DNA of 6,884 nt from Bacteroidota bacterium. GTDB lineage: Bacteria > Bacteroidota > Bacteroidia > Bacteroidales > UBA1556. The position numbers and the translations under genes were made by a program. A model generated the notes under the pieces. The model was not told the DNA's origin, searched no databases, and saw nothing but the letters and a program-made list of their open reading frames with translations. The stretch is from positions 1-6,884 of the forward strand of contig QMPB01000238.1 of assembly GCA_003648395.1 (NCBI GenBank), written 5' to 3'. This document shows positions 1 to 6,734 of this stretch, piece by piece; the stretch's first letter is position 1, and the number at the start of each line of letters is the position of its first letter.

Positions 1-100
1 TAAATTCTTATTAATTTAGGAAGTCCAATAATTATAATCTATTATAAATGTGTATTTTAAGTGAAATTACTATAGAATAATATCTTGTATTTTTTTTACA

Positions 101-132
101 AAAAAAAGGCGAGCCAAATGGCTCGCCTTTTT
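101..132 (-). terminator. Intrinsic terminator of gdhA
   Basis: Perfect inverted repeat: GGCGAGCC at 108-115 and GGCTCGCC at 120-127, with a 4-base loop (116-119). Flanking A and T runs extend the stem to 13 bp (103-115 with 120-132). Read on the minus strand it lies about 20 bases after the gdhA stop and ends in a run of seven T (complement of 101-107), the classical Rho-independent form. The T run at 128-132 on the other side means it could also stop plus-strand transcription entering from the left. Confidence 0.93.
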
Positions 133-153
133 AATATATTATAAATCCTAAAA

Positions 154-1491
154 TTAAAGGATTCCTTGATCTAACATTGAATCAGCAACTTTTAAGAAAC
201 CTGCAATATTAGCACCTTTCATATAGTTAACAAAGCCATCATCATCAGTACCATGCTTAACGCATTGGCTGTGGATATCGCGCATAATTTGGTGAAGTTT
301 ATCATCAACTTCTTTAGCAGTCCAAGAATATTTCATAGTATTTTGGCTCATTTCAAGACCAGAAGTAGCAACACCACCAGCATTAGAAGCTTTACCTGGA
401 GAGAATAAAATCTTATTTTCTAGGAATATCTCAATAGCTTCAGGAGTACAAGGCATATTAGCACCTTCGCCAACACAAGTACAACCATTAGCCATAAGTG
501 ATTTAGCATCATCTTCGTTAAGCTCATTTTGAGTAGCACAAGGAAGAGCTACATCAACTTTAACTTCCCAAGGACGTTTTCCTGCGAAGAATTTAGCTCC
601 TTCAAATTCATCAGCATAAGGCTTAACAACATCGTTATTAGAAGCACGAAGCTCTAACATATAATCGATTTTCTCACCAGAGATACCAGCTTGGTCATAA
701 ATATAACCATCAGGGCCAGAAATAGTAACTACTTTTCCACCTAATTCAGTTACTTTAAGAGCAGCACCCCAAGCAACATTACCAAAACCAGAGATAGCAA
801 CAGTTTTACCTTCGAAAGTCTCACCTTTAGTAGCAAGCATTTCTTTAGCAAAATATACATTACCATAACCTGTAGCCTCAGCACGTACTAAAGAACCACC
901 CCAGTTAAGACCTTTTCCAGTCAAAACACCTGTGTGCTCTTTACGTAATTTCTTATACATACCGTAAAGGAATCCAATCTCACGACCACCAACTCCGATA
1001 TCACCAGCAGGCACATCAGTCTCAGGTCCAATCATATTTTCCAATTCCATCATAAAACCTTGACAAAAACGCATAACCTCGTTGTCAGACTTACCTTTAG
1101 GATCAAAATCAGAACCACCTTTACCACCGCCCATAGGAAGAGTAGTTAAAGAGTTCTTGAAAATTTGCTCGAAACCTAAAAATTTAAGAATTGATAAGTT
1201 CACACTTGGGTGAAAACGAAGACCACCTTTATAAGGTCCAATAGCATTGTTAAACTGAATACGGTAACCAAGGTTTACATTAACTTTTCCGTCATCTCCA
1301 ACCCATGGAATTTTGAAAGTAAGAATACGATCAGGCTCAACTACACGGTCGATAATACCCGCAGCCTCGTACTGAGGATTTTCATTAACAACATCTTCGA
1401 TAGACTCTAATACTTCACGTACTGCTTGAAGATACTCAACTTCACCTGGATGCTTCTGCTCCAAGCCGTTCATCATTTGCTCAACATTCAT
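154..1491 (-). CDS. gdhA: NADP-type glutamate dehydrogenase
   Basis: Cytoplasmic enzyme interconverting glutamate with 2-oxoglutarate plus ammonium, normally ammonium-assimilating with NADPH. At 445 residues it has the usual length of the small hexameric (about 50 kDa) class. The substrate domain is N-terminal, with KGGLRFHP at 88-95 and PMGGGKGG at 119-126. K88, K112, K124 and D164 correspond by position to the substrate-binding and catalytic residues K89, K113, K125 and D165 of the Clostridium symbiosum enzyme. The nucleotide-binding domain shows a GFGNVA turn at 235-240. The second strand ends in S258 (VVTISGPDG) rather than an acidic residue, which I read as favouring NADP; coenzyme choice is therefore inferred. 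GANMPCTP (343-350) and the ATSGLEMSQN stretch near 375-384 are typical of the family. The ATG at 1491 gives a full-length N-terminus. The gene is monocistronic, with its own promoter and terminator. By eye it is richer in G+C than the neighbouring repeat-protein gene, which would fit a highly expressed core gene. Confidence 0.97.
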   Translation of the reverse strand: MNVEQMMNGLEQKHPGEVEYLQAVREVLESIEDVVNENPQYEAAGIIDRVVEPDRILTFKIPWVGDDGKVNVNLGYRIQFNNAIGPYKGGLRFHPSVNLSILKFLGFEQIFKNSLTTLPMGGGKGGSDFDPKGKSDNEVMRFCQGFMMELENMIGPETDVPAGDIGVGGREIGFLYGMYKKLRKEHTGVLTGKGLNWGGSLVRAEATGYGNVYFAKEMLATKGETFEGKTVAISGFGNVAWGAALKVTELGGKVVTISGPDGYIYDQAGISGEKIDYMLELRASNNDVVKPYADEFEGAKFFAGKRPWEVKVDVALPCATQNELNEDDAKSLMANGCTCVGEGANMPCTPEAIEIFLENKILFSPGKASNAGGVATSGLEMSQNTMKYSWTAKEVDDKLHQIMRDIHSQCVKHGTDDDGFVNYMKGANIAGFLKVADSMLDQGIL

Positions 1492-1575
1492 AATATATGT
1501 TTTTAAAAATAAGTTTACTACTATATGGAATTATCTTCATTAAAAGAATAAATTCCTCTCTTAAAATTCTTAGTA

Positions 1576-1583
1576 CAAAAGTA
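1576..1583 (-). promoter_or_regulatory. Probable gdhA promoter, -7 element
   Basis: The minus strand reads TACTTTTG, an exact match to the Bacteroidota -7 consensus TAnnTTTG, about 85 bases upstream of the gdhA ATG. No TTG sits at the expected distance for a -33 element; the nearest (complement of 1596-1598) is only 12 bases away. The call therefore rests on the -7 match and its position. Confidence 0.55.
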
Positions 1584-1820
1584 CAATGACCCACACAATG
1601 TTTTTTAATCTCATATTCGTATTTTATCAAGATAATATTGAGAATTGTCAAAAATTGAACAATTATTTTTACAGCTTTAATTATCTAAATATCAAATAAC
1701 ACTAAATATTACTCTATAAGGCTTATTAATAAAAGGATTTCACATTTGTATCATTCTCTATTAACAAAAATATTTATTGCAACTTTTAAATCTAAAGCTT
1801 CCACCTTATGAAAAAAATAG

Positions 1821-1828
1821 TAATTTTG
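1821..1828 (+). promoter_or_regulatory. Probable promoter of the repeat-protein gene, -7 element
   Basis: TAATTTTG matches TAnnTTTG exactly and ends 21 bases before the ATG at 1850, implying a very short leader. No clear TTG -33 element is present at the usual spacing; CTT at 1798-1800 is the closest. There is no recognisable ribosome-binding site before the ATG, which is common in this phylum. Confidence 0.5.
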
Positions 1829-1849
1829 TAATAATCTATTATTTTAAGT

Positions 1850-2293
1850 ATGCAAAATAAAAAATCAATCAAAAGAAAAGAACTCTATCATTATCCAACT
1901 AAGATAATTTTGGCTGCTATAGAGGCCGTTGATGGAAATGTAAAATTTCATAAATGGTTACTTAATAGTGAATATCCTGAATTGGCTGCTCTTGTTTCAG
2001 CAATTCGGCATGATGTAGATGCATTTAATTGGTTAATGAAAAATAATTTTAGTCAATTAGCTGCATTTAGTAATGCTGTGGACGATGAGGAAGATGCGAT
2101 AAAATGGCTAAGGGTACACAAATTTAATTTTCTGCTTGTACTTGTGGATGCTGTAGAAGAAAAACCTGCAGCTATTGATTGGCTAATAAAAAATAAACTT
2201 CAGATATTTATAATTTTTACAAAGAAAATACTAAAGCTTAAACAAGATCAAAATCTTAGGTATGCCGACTATCATACTATTAACTTTAAATAA
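1850..2293 (+). CDS. Hypothetical protein with four 25-residue helical repeats
   Basis: I do not recognise a named family or function. After a lysine-rich N-terminus (residues 1-19), residues 20-119 form four tandem units of exactly 25 residues. Each has a short hydrophobic helix ending in A-V or A-I (A26, A51, A76, A101), a polar turn, and a second helix centred on W-L (W36, W61, W86, W111). The last three units follow a pattern close to hhAAhxxAVxxxxxAhxWLhxNxh. Such alternating amphipathic helices suggest a small alpha-solenoid that binds a partner; this is inference. The tail (120-147) is hydrophobic, then basic, and drops out of register. No signal peptide, cysteine pair or catalytic motif is visible, so a cytoplasmic location is likely. 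It has its own predicted promoter, and a probable promoter separates it from mce, so it appears monocistronic and unrelated to the decarboxylase. By eye it is lower in G+C than gdhA. Confidence 0.8.
   Translation: MQNKKSIKRKELYHYPTKIILAAIEAVDGNVKFHKWLLNSEYPELAALVSAIRHDVDAFNWLMKNNFSQLAAFSNAVDDEEDAIKWLRVHKFNFLLVLVDAVEEKPAAIDWLIKNKLQIFIIFTKKILKLKQDQNLRYADYHTINFK
1907..2206 (+). repeat. Coding tandem repeat, 4 x 75 bases (25 codons)
   Basis: This encodes residues 20-119 of the hypothetical protein. The repeat is clear at protein level (Trp at 36, 61, 86 and 111; Ala at 26, 51, 76 and 101) but strongly diverged in DNA. Only short identical words remain, such as TTGGCTGCT at 1910-1918 and 1982-1990. 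The array is therefore old and held by selection on protein structure rather than recently amplified. Confidence 0.85.
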
Positions 2294-2353
2294 ACCACTA
2301 TATAATATAATAACAAAATATAGATTTAATTCATAGTATTCATTATCACATTT

Positions 2354-2399
2354 ATTGATTTTAAACAATATTGACAATAATCAATTAAAGTTCAATATT
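2354..2399. repeat. Overlapping AT-rich inverted repeats upstream of mce
   Basis: Two interleaved dyads share the same stretch: ATTGATT (2354-2360) with AATCAAT (2379-2385), and AATATTGA (2367-2374) with TCAATATT (2392-2399). Spacers are 18 and 17 bases. The cluster ends 39 bases before the predicted mce -7 element, so it could be an operator. In DNA this AT-rich, chance remains a real alternative. Confidence 0.3.
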
Positions 2400-2438
2400 T
2401 GATACAGTGTTTGTGAAATAACAAAAGATAAACTGCTC

Positions 2439-2446
2439 TATTTTTG
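2439..2446 (+). promoter_or_regulatory. Probable promoter of the mce-mmd operon, -7 element
   Basis: TATTTTTG is an exact TAnnTTTG match 60 bases before the mce ATG. A TTG at 2411-2413 lies 25 bases upstream, a little farther than the usual -33 spacing. No comparable element was found between mce and mmdA or in the shorter downstream gaps, which supports one promoter for all five genes. Confidence 0.55.
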
Positions 2447-2506
2447 CAGCTAATAATAATAAGGATTAATATTTATTAAACTATAAATAATTTAAAGATA
2501 AAAATT

Positions 2507-2911
2507 ATGAAACCAACACATATAGAACATATAGGCATAGCTGTAACAAATTTAGAAGAAAGTATTGAATACTACGAAAAAGTATTAGAGTTAAAATGCT
2601 ATGCTATTGAAGAAGTGAAAGACCAGAAAGTACGGACAGCTTTTTTTCAAGTTGGTGATACAAAAATTGAGCTTCTAGAATCAACCAGTGAAGACGGCCC
2701 TATTGGCAAGTTTGTAGCTAAAAAAGGCCCAGGCATGCACCACATTGCGTTTGCAGTGGAAGATACAAACAAGGCTTTGCAAGATGTAGAGAATAAGGGA
2801 ATTAGATTAATTGATAAGCAAAGTAGAAAAGGTGCTGAAGGCCTTAGCATTGGATTTCTTCATCCTAAATCTACAAATGGAGTACTTACCGAATTATGTA
2901 GCAAGAAATAA
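2507..2911 (+). CDS. mce: Methylmalonyl-CoA epimerase
   Basis: It interconverts the (R) and (S) epimers of methylmalonyl-CoA in the cytoplasm, linking methylmalonyl-CoA mutase to the decarboxylase encoded downstream. At 134 residues it has the normal length of this vicinal-oxygen-chelate (glyoxalase-fold) family, with two beta-alpha-beta-beta-beta modules. The start HIEHIGIAV and the motif MHHIAFAVED are characteristic. Expected metal ligands are H8, H79 and E129, with E55 (KIELLE) at the position occupied by Gln in the Propionibacterium enzyme. A glutamate pair at E35-E36 lies where the catalytic Glu is expected. HPKSTNGVLTEL near the C-terminus is also typical. It is first in the cluster, 91 bases before mmdA with no internal promoter seen, and the same association occurs in other Bacteroidota. 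Related glyoxalase-fold enzymes are possible alternatives, but the context makes this call firm. Confidence 0.96.
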   Translation: MKPTHIEHIGIAVTNLEESIEYYEKVLELKCYAIEEVKDQKVRTAFFQVGDTKIELLESTSEDGPIGKFVAKKGPGMHHIAFAVEDTNKALQDVENKGIRLIDKQSRKGAEGLSIGFLHPKSTNGVLTELCSKK

Positions 2912-3002
2912 TACAAATAATAAAATAGTGTTTAGCATTTATTTTTATGTAAAATACTGTTACCTATTTCACAATATAATAATATAAATAAAATCAAAAG
3001 AA

Positions 3003-4559
3003 ATGAATAATCAAGAGAAGATAAACCAATTGATATCCAAGCGAGAAGAAGCTGCATTGGGAGGCGGACAAAAACGCATTGATTCTCAACACAAGAAAGG
3101 TAAATATACTGCTCGCGAACGAATAGAAATGGTTCTAGACGAAGGTAGTTTCGAAGAATTTGATATGTTTGTGCAACATAGAAGCACCAATTTAGGAATC
3201 GACAAACAGCATTTTCTTGGTGACGGAGTAGTTACTGGCCACGGAACAATAGATGGTAGAGTAGTTTTTATTTATGCTCAAGATTTTACCATTTTTGGAG
3301 GATCTCTTTCTGAGACTTTTGCAAACAAAATATGCAAAGTAATGGATTTAGCAATGAAAGTTGGAGCTCCAATTATTGGAATAAATGACAGTGGTGGGGC
3401 AAGAATTCAGGAAGGTGTAAACAGCCTTGCTGGCTATGCTGAGATATTTCAACGCAATATAATGGCATCTGGAGTTATTCCTCAAATATCAGCAATATTT
3501 GGCCCTTGCGCTGGGGGAGCAGTATACTCTCCTGCCCTTACTGATGTTGTAATTATGAGTAATGAAACAAGCTATATGTTTGTAACTGGGCCTAAGGTTG
3601 TAAAAACTGTTACTGGTGAAGTTATTAGCACCGAAGAGCTTGGGGGAGCAAGTGTGCATGCAACAAAATCTGGAGTTGCGCACTTTAGAGCTGATGATGA
3701 GGATGAAGGCATTCTACTGATTAGAAAAACATTAGAATACTTACCACAGAATAATTTAGAAGACCCTATACAAACAGAATGCAACGACCCTATTGATAGA
3801 TTAGATGATATATTAAATAGTATAATTCCTGAAAATGCAACAGAAGCATACGACGTTAAGGATGTTATATACACTATAGTAGACAATCAAGAGTTTTTAG
3901 AATTTCAACGTCATTATGCAAAGAATATAGTAACAGGATATGCTAAATTTGACGGAATGCCTGTTGGCATTGTGGCTAATCAACCTAATTATCTTGCTGG
4001 AGTATTAGATGTAGATGCTTCACGTAAAGCCGCTCGTTTTGTTCGCTTTTGCGACGCTTTTAATGTTCCAGTACTTACATTAGTAGATGTTCCTGGTTTT
4101 ATGCCAGGAAGTCGTCAAGAGCATAATGGAATAATAACTCACGGAGCAAAATTACTCTTCGCCTATGGTGAGGCTACCGTTCCTAAAATTACAATTACAC
4201 TTCGCAAATCATACGGTGGAGCACATGATGTAATGAGCAGCAAACAATTAAGAGGAGATCTAAATTACGCATGGCCTACTGCCGAAATTGCAGTAATGGG
4301 TCCCAAAGGAGCTGTGGAAGTTCTTGAAGCTAGATCGGTAAGCGGAATGAGCATTGAAGAAGCTACAAAGTATATTGCTGAAAAAGAAAAAGAATATACG
4401 GAGAAATTTGCAAATCCTTATGAAGCGGCAAGATACGGGTATATTGATGATGTTATTGAACCTCGTAATACTCGTTTCAGAATAATTAGAGGATTAAAAA
4501 CATTATCTACTAAAAAAGATACTAATCCTCCAAAAAAACACTCAAATATACCTTTATAA
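3003..4559 (+). CDS. mmdA: Methylmalonyl-CoA decarboxylase, carboxyltransferase (alpha) subunit
   Basis: This subunit transfers the carboxyl group of (S)-methylmalonyl-CoA to biotin on the carrier protein, giving propionyl-CoA. At 518 residues it matches the biotin-dependent acyl-CoA carboxyltransferase family, with two crotonase-like halves (about 20-270 and 280-510). Family marks are GGQKRID near the start, SGGARIQEG at 130-138 and GPCAGGA at 167-173 in the first half. The second half has VDVPGFMPG at 361-369 and GGAHDV at 405-410. The paired Gly-Gly-Ala segments form the oxyanion holes of this fold. By sequence alone it could equally be the beta subunit of propionyl-CoA carboxylase (pccB). 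The immediately following mmdD, mmdC and mmdB genes, and the absence of a biotin carboxylase gene here, favour the decarboxylase. The lysine- and proline-rich tail after about residue 500 looks unstructured. It ends 12 bases before mmdD. Confidence 0.94.
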   Translation: MNNQEKINQLISKREEAALGGGQKRIDSQHKKGKYTARERIEMVLDEGSFEEFDMFVQHRSTNLGIDKQHFLGDGVVTGHGTIDGRVVFIYAQDFTIFGGSLSETFANKICKVMDLAMKVGAPIIGINDSGGARIQEGVNSLAGYAEIFQRNIMASGVIPQISAIFGPCAGGAVYSPALTDVVIMSNETSYMFVTGPKVVKTVTGEVISTEELGGASVHATKSGVAHFRADDEDEGILLIRKTLEYLPQNNLEDPIQTECNDPIDRLDDILNSIIPENATEAYDVKDVIYTIVDNQEFLEFQRHYAKNIVTGYAKFDGMPVGIVANQPNYLAGVLDVDASRKAARFVRFCDAFNVPVLTLVDVPGFMPGSRQEHNGIITHGAKLLFAYGEATVPKITITLRKSYGGAHDVMSSKQLRGDLNYAWPTAEIAVMGPKGAVEVLEARSVSGMSIEEATKYIAEKEKEYTEKFANPYEAARYGYIDDVIEPRNTRFRIIRGLKTLSTKKDTNPPKKHSNIPL

Positions 4560-4571
4560 TAAGTTTTAATT

Positions 4572-4919
4572 ATGAATATACTATTAGCAAATATGGAGTT
4601 CGGAATAATGGTAAGCATTGTAGGGTATCTGATTGTATTAACAGCTCTCTCTTTTCTTTTTGCAATTTATTCTTTAATTCCAAAACTTCTGGATACCTAT
4701 ACAAGAAATAAACTCAGAAGAGCAGGAAAAAAGGAATGTGCGCAAAACAATTCTTTAGAACTTACTGGAAATGAAAGTGCCGCAATTGCAGCAGCAATTT
4801 CGATAATACTAAGCCAGCAACATGACTTAGAAAGTGGGAAGATTACCATTAAAAAAATATCTAAAAGATATTCTCCATGGAATTCCAAAATATATGCAAT
4901 GAACGATTATAGAAAATAA
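4572..4919 (+). CDS. mmdD: Methylmalonyl-CoA decarboxylase small membrane (OadG-type, delta) subunit
   Basis: This small one-span membrane protein corresponds to the OadG/MmdD subunit, which holds the cytoplasmic carboxyltransferase and biotin carrier against the membrane pump. Residues 11-36 form a single hydrophobic helix, followed by a basic linker (45-54). The C-terminal part carries the family signature: GNESAAIAAAI at 66-76, then HDLESGKITIKKI and YSPWNSKIY at 100-108. At 115 residues it is close to the usual size. In-frame Met at 8 and 13 are alternative starts; I keep the first ATG because it lies 12 bases after mmdA and gives a short N-terminus before the helix. Such genes are often left as hypothetical because the family is short and variable. 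Here the position between mmdA and mmdC and the C-terminal motif make the assignment good. Confidence 0.88.
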   Translation: MNILLANMEFGIMVSIVGYLIVLTALSFLFAIYSLIPKLLDTYTRNKLRRAGKKECAQNNSLELTGNESAAIAAAISIILSQQHDLESGKITIKKISKRYSPWNSKIYAMNDYRK

Positions 4920-4926
4920 AAATACT

Positions 4927-5346
4927 ATGAAGAATTTTAGTTTTAAAATACGAGGCCACAAATATGATGTGGAAATTAATAAGCAAGACGGTAAGATAAT
5001 TGAGTTAGAAATAAACGGCTCAAATTATAAAGTTGAACTCGAAAAAGAAATACAAACGAAGAAAACCCCAACTCTTGTTCGACAAGCAGTGAAAACAAAA
5101 AAAAGTATTCAACAAACAGAAGAATCAACAAGCTTTAAAGTAAACTGCCCATTACCAGGCAACATTATCGCAATAAATGTAAAAGAAGGCGATACAATAA
5201 AAGTTGGAGATAACCTTTTCGTTTATGAAGCCATGAAAATGGAAAATGTACTTGTCTCAGAAAAAGCTGGCACTATTGCAAAAATATTAGTAAACACAGG
5301 AGACGCCGTACTTCAAGACCAAGTAATTATTGAAATTAACTTATAA
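4927..5346 (+). CDS. mmdC: Biotin carboxyl carrier subunit of methylmalonyl-CoA decarboxylase
   Basis: It carries the covalently bound biotin that shuttles CO2 from MmdA to the membrane pump MmdB. The C-terminal 70 residues (about 70-139) form a biotinyl/lipoyl domain. It has PLPG at 75-78, the biotin attachment motif EAMKM at 101-105 with K104 as the modified lysine, and a matching second half (GDAVLQDQ). Residues 1-40 form a small beta-rich N-terminal module (FSFKIRGHKYDVEI) seen in Bacteroidota carrier subunits. The connecting linker (about 41-68) is rich in Lys, Thr and Gln rather than the Ala/Pro-rich linker of many decarboxylase carriers. The gene starts 7 bases after mmdD and stops 10 bases before mmdB. 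A biotin ligase, not in this window, must modify it. A role in a separate acyl-CoA carboxylase is unlikely given the context. Confidence 0.95.
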   Translation: MKNFSFKIRGHKYDVEINKQDGKIIELEINGSNYKVELEKEIQTKKTPTLVRQAVKTKKSIQQTEESTSFKVNCPLPGNIIAINVKEGDTIKVGDNLFVYEAMKMENVLVSEKAGTIAKILVNTGDAVLQDQVIIEINL

Positions 5347-5356
5347 TAGATTTATT

Positions 5357-6682
5357 ATGAATAATTGGAAAAAACTAATTACAATAGTTACTGCGATAGG
5401 CATCCTAATGACTATTTCGCATGCTTTTGGACTTCATACTGATAGCCTAGAGAAAATAAGTACTGAACTAAGTATTAGCACTCAAGATAATATTGCCACA
5501 GAAATTGATAATATGGCAGGAGTTCAAAAATTTTGGGAATATTCAGGATTCACTAATGCAACAATAGGGCATTTTGTAATGATATTTATAGGATTATTCT
5601 TCATTTTCCTAGCAATAAAGTATGATTACGAACCATTATTATTAATACCCATAGGCTTTGGAGTACTTATAGGAAACATTCCTTTTCTTGAAGGAGCTGG
5701 ATTAAAACTTGGTATTTACGAGAGTGGAAGTGTACTTAATTACCTTTATATGGGTGTAACTTTAGGTATTTATCCTCCTTTAATTTTTCTTGGTATAGGA
5801 GCCATGACTGATTTTTCGTCATTAATATCAAACCCTAAACTTATGCTCTTAGGAGCAGCGGCACAAATTGGAATTTTTATAACTTTCTTAGGATCATTGG
5901 CAATGGGATTTCTCCCACCAGAGGCTGGTGCCATAGGAATTATTGGAGGTGCTGATGGACCTACAGCAATATTTCTAAGCTCAAAACTCGCCAATGGAGT
6001 AAATATGTATAATGGCGTACAAGTTAAGAACTTAATAGGCCCAATTGCAATTGCTGCATACTCATATATGGCTTTAGTACCAGTAATTCAGCCACCAATA
6101 ATGCGACTATTGGTTTCTAAAAAGGAAAGAGTAATAAGAATGAAACCTCCACGAGTAGTGCCTAGGTTTGAAAAAATACTATTCCCCATAATAGGATTTC
6201 TATTAACAGCGTTTATATCTCCAAGTTCAATACCGCTTTTAGGTATGTTATTCTTTGGTAATTTACTAAAAGAGAGTGGTGTTACAAAGCGACTTGCAGA
6301 CACAGCTCGGAATTCACTTATCGATATTGTAACCATACTCCTAGGAGTTACAGTTGGCGCTTCTACTCAAGCAACAGTATTTCTTAATACTTCATCACTA
6401 ATGATATTTGGACTAGGAGCAGCAAGTTTTGTGATAGCTACAGCTGGAGGAATAACTTTTGCCAAAATAATGAACCTATTTCTTAAAGAAGGCAATAAAA
6501 TAAACCCTCTAGTGGGAGCTGCAGGAGTTTCGGCAGTACCCGATAGTGCAAGAGTTGTTCATACTGAAGGGCTAAAATATGACAAAAATAATCACTTGCT
6601 TATGCATGCTATGGCTCCCAATGTTTCGGGAGTAATTGGCAGTGCTGTAGCGGCTGGTATTTTATTAAGTTTCTTACTATAG
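5357..6682 (+). CDS. mmdB: Sodium-pumping methylmalonyl-CoA decarboxylase beta subunit (OadB family)
   Basis: This polytopic inner-membrane protein decarboxylates carboxybiotin and exports Na+. At 441 residues it fits the OadB/MmdB/GcdB family. GGADGPTAIF contains D200, equivalent to Asp203 of Klebsiella OadB, which is central to Na+ binding. NPLVGAAGVSAVPDSAR holds N383, G387, S392 and R399, in the same spacing as Klebsiella Asn373, Gly377, Ser382 and Arg389. AYSYMALVP supplies the conserved Tyr (Y235 or Y237). All key residues are intact, so a working pump is expected. I chose ATG 5357: the frame stays open upstream to a TTG at 5330, but that overlaps mmdC, whereas the ATG lies 10 bases past its stop. 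Residues 1-52 form an unusual N-terminal extension with a signal-like hydrophobic segment (7-20). A later Met (M53, base 5513) would give the shorter classical N-terminus. Confidence 0.95.
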   Translation: MNNWKKLITIVTAIGILMTISHAFGLHTDSLEKISTELSISTQDNIATEIDNMAGVQKFWEYSGFTNATIGHFVMIFIGLFFIFLAIKYDYEPLLLIPIGFGVLIGNIPFLEGAGLKLGIYESGSVLNYLYMGVTLGIYPPLIFLGIGAMTDFSSLISNPKLMLLGAAAQIGIFITFLGSLAMGFLPPEAGAIGIIGGADGPTAIFLSSKLANGVNMYNGVQVKNLIGPIAIAAYSYMALVPVIQPPIMRLLVSKKERVIRMKPPRVVPRFEKILFPIIGFLLTAFISPSSIPLLGMLFFGNLLKESGVTKRLADTARNSLIDIVTILLGVTVGASTQATVFLNTSSLMIFGLGAASFVIATAGGITFAKIMNLFLKEGNKINPLVGAAGVSAVPDSARVVHTEGLKYDKNNHLLMHAMAPNVSGVIGSAVAAGILLSFLL

Positions 6683-6734
6683 TAATAAATATAAAAGAGA
6701 TAATTCAAATGGCATTCATATTAAATCATTGTTA

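Larger units (their letters stand above)
1492..1849. other. Divergent intergenic region between gdhA and the repeat-protein gene
   Basis: These 358 very AT-rich bases hold no convincing gene. They contain a probable minus-strand promoter for gdhA (1576-1583), leaving a leader of roughly 75-80 bases, and a probable plus-strand promoter for the next gene (1821-1828). A 6-bp inverted repeat (AAGAAT 1544-1549, ATTCTT 1566-1571) falls in the gdhA leader but is too short to call. I see no riboswitch-like or terminator-like structure. Confidence 0.75.

Noticed and set aside
1..100. Possible 3' end of a gene or a regulatory element at the left edge
   Set aside because: The stretch is AT-rich with no coding frame, no dyad beyond the gdhA terminator, and no recognisable motif.
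1210..1410. Open frame of 66 codons on the plus strand inside gdhA
   Set aside because: It lies wholly antisense to a clearly conserved part of glutamate dehydrogenase and has no promoter or family resemblance.
1544..1571. Inverted repeat AAGAAT/ATTCTT in the gdhA leader
   Set aside because: Only 6 bp with a 16-base loop in AT-rich DNA; expected by chance.
1746..1756. CACATTTG as another promoter element
   Set aside because: It lacks the TA of TAnnTTTG, and a full match lies closer to the gene at 1821-1828.
2912..3002. Internal promoter or terminator between mce and mmdA
   Set aside because: I found no TAnnTTTG match and no stem followed by a T run, so read-through is the simpler view.
3572..3886. 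Open frame of 104 codons on the minus strand inside mmdA
   Set aside because: It is antisense to the conserved carboxyltransferase core. Its serine-rich product looks like a reverse reading of conserved glycine- and alanine-rich codons.
4418..4618. Minus-strand frame spanning the mmdA-mmdD junction
   Set aside because: It overlaps the 3' end of mmdA and the start of mmdD, both well supported, and has no expression signals.
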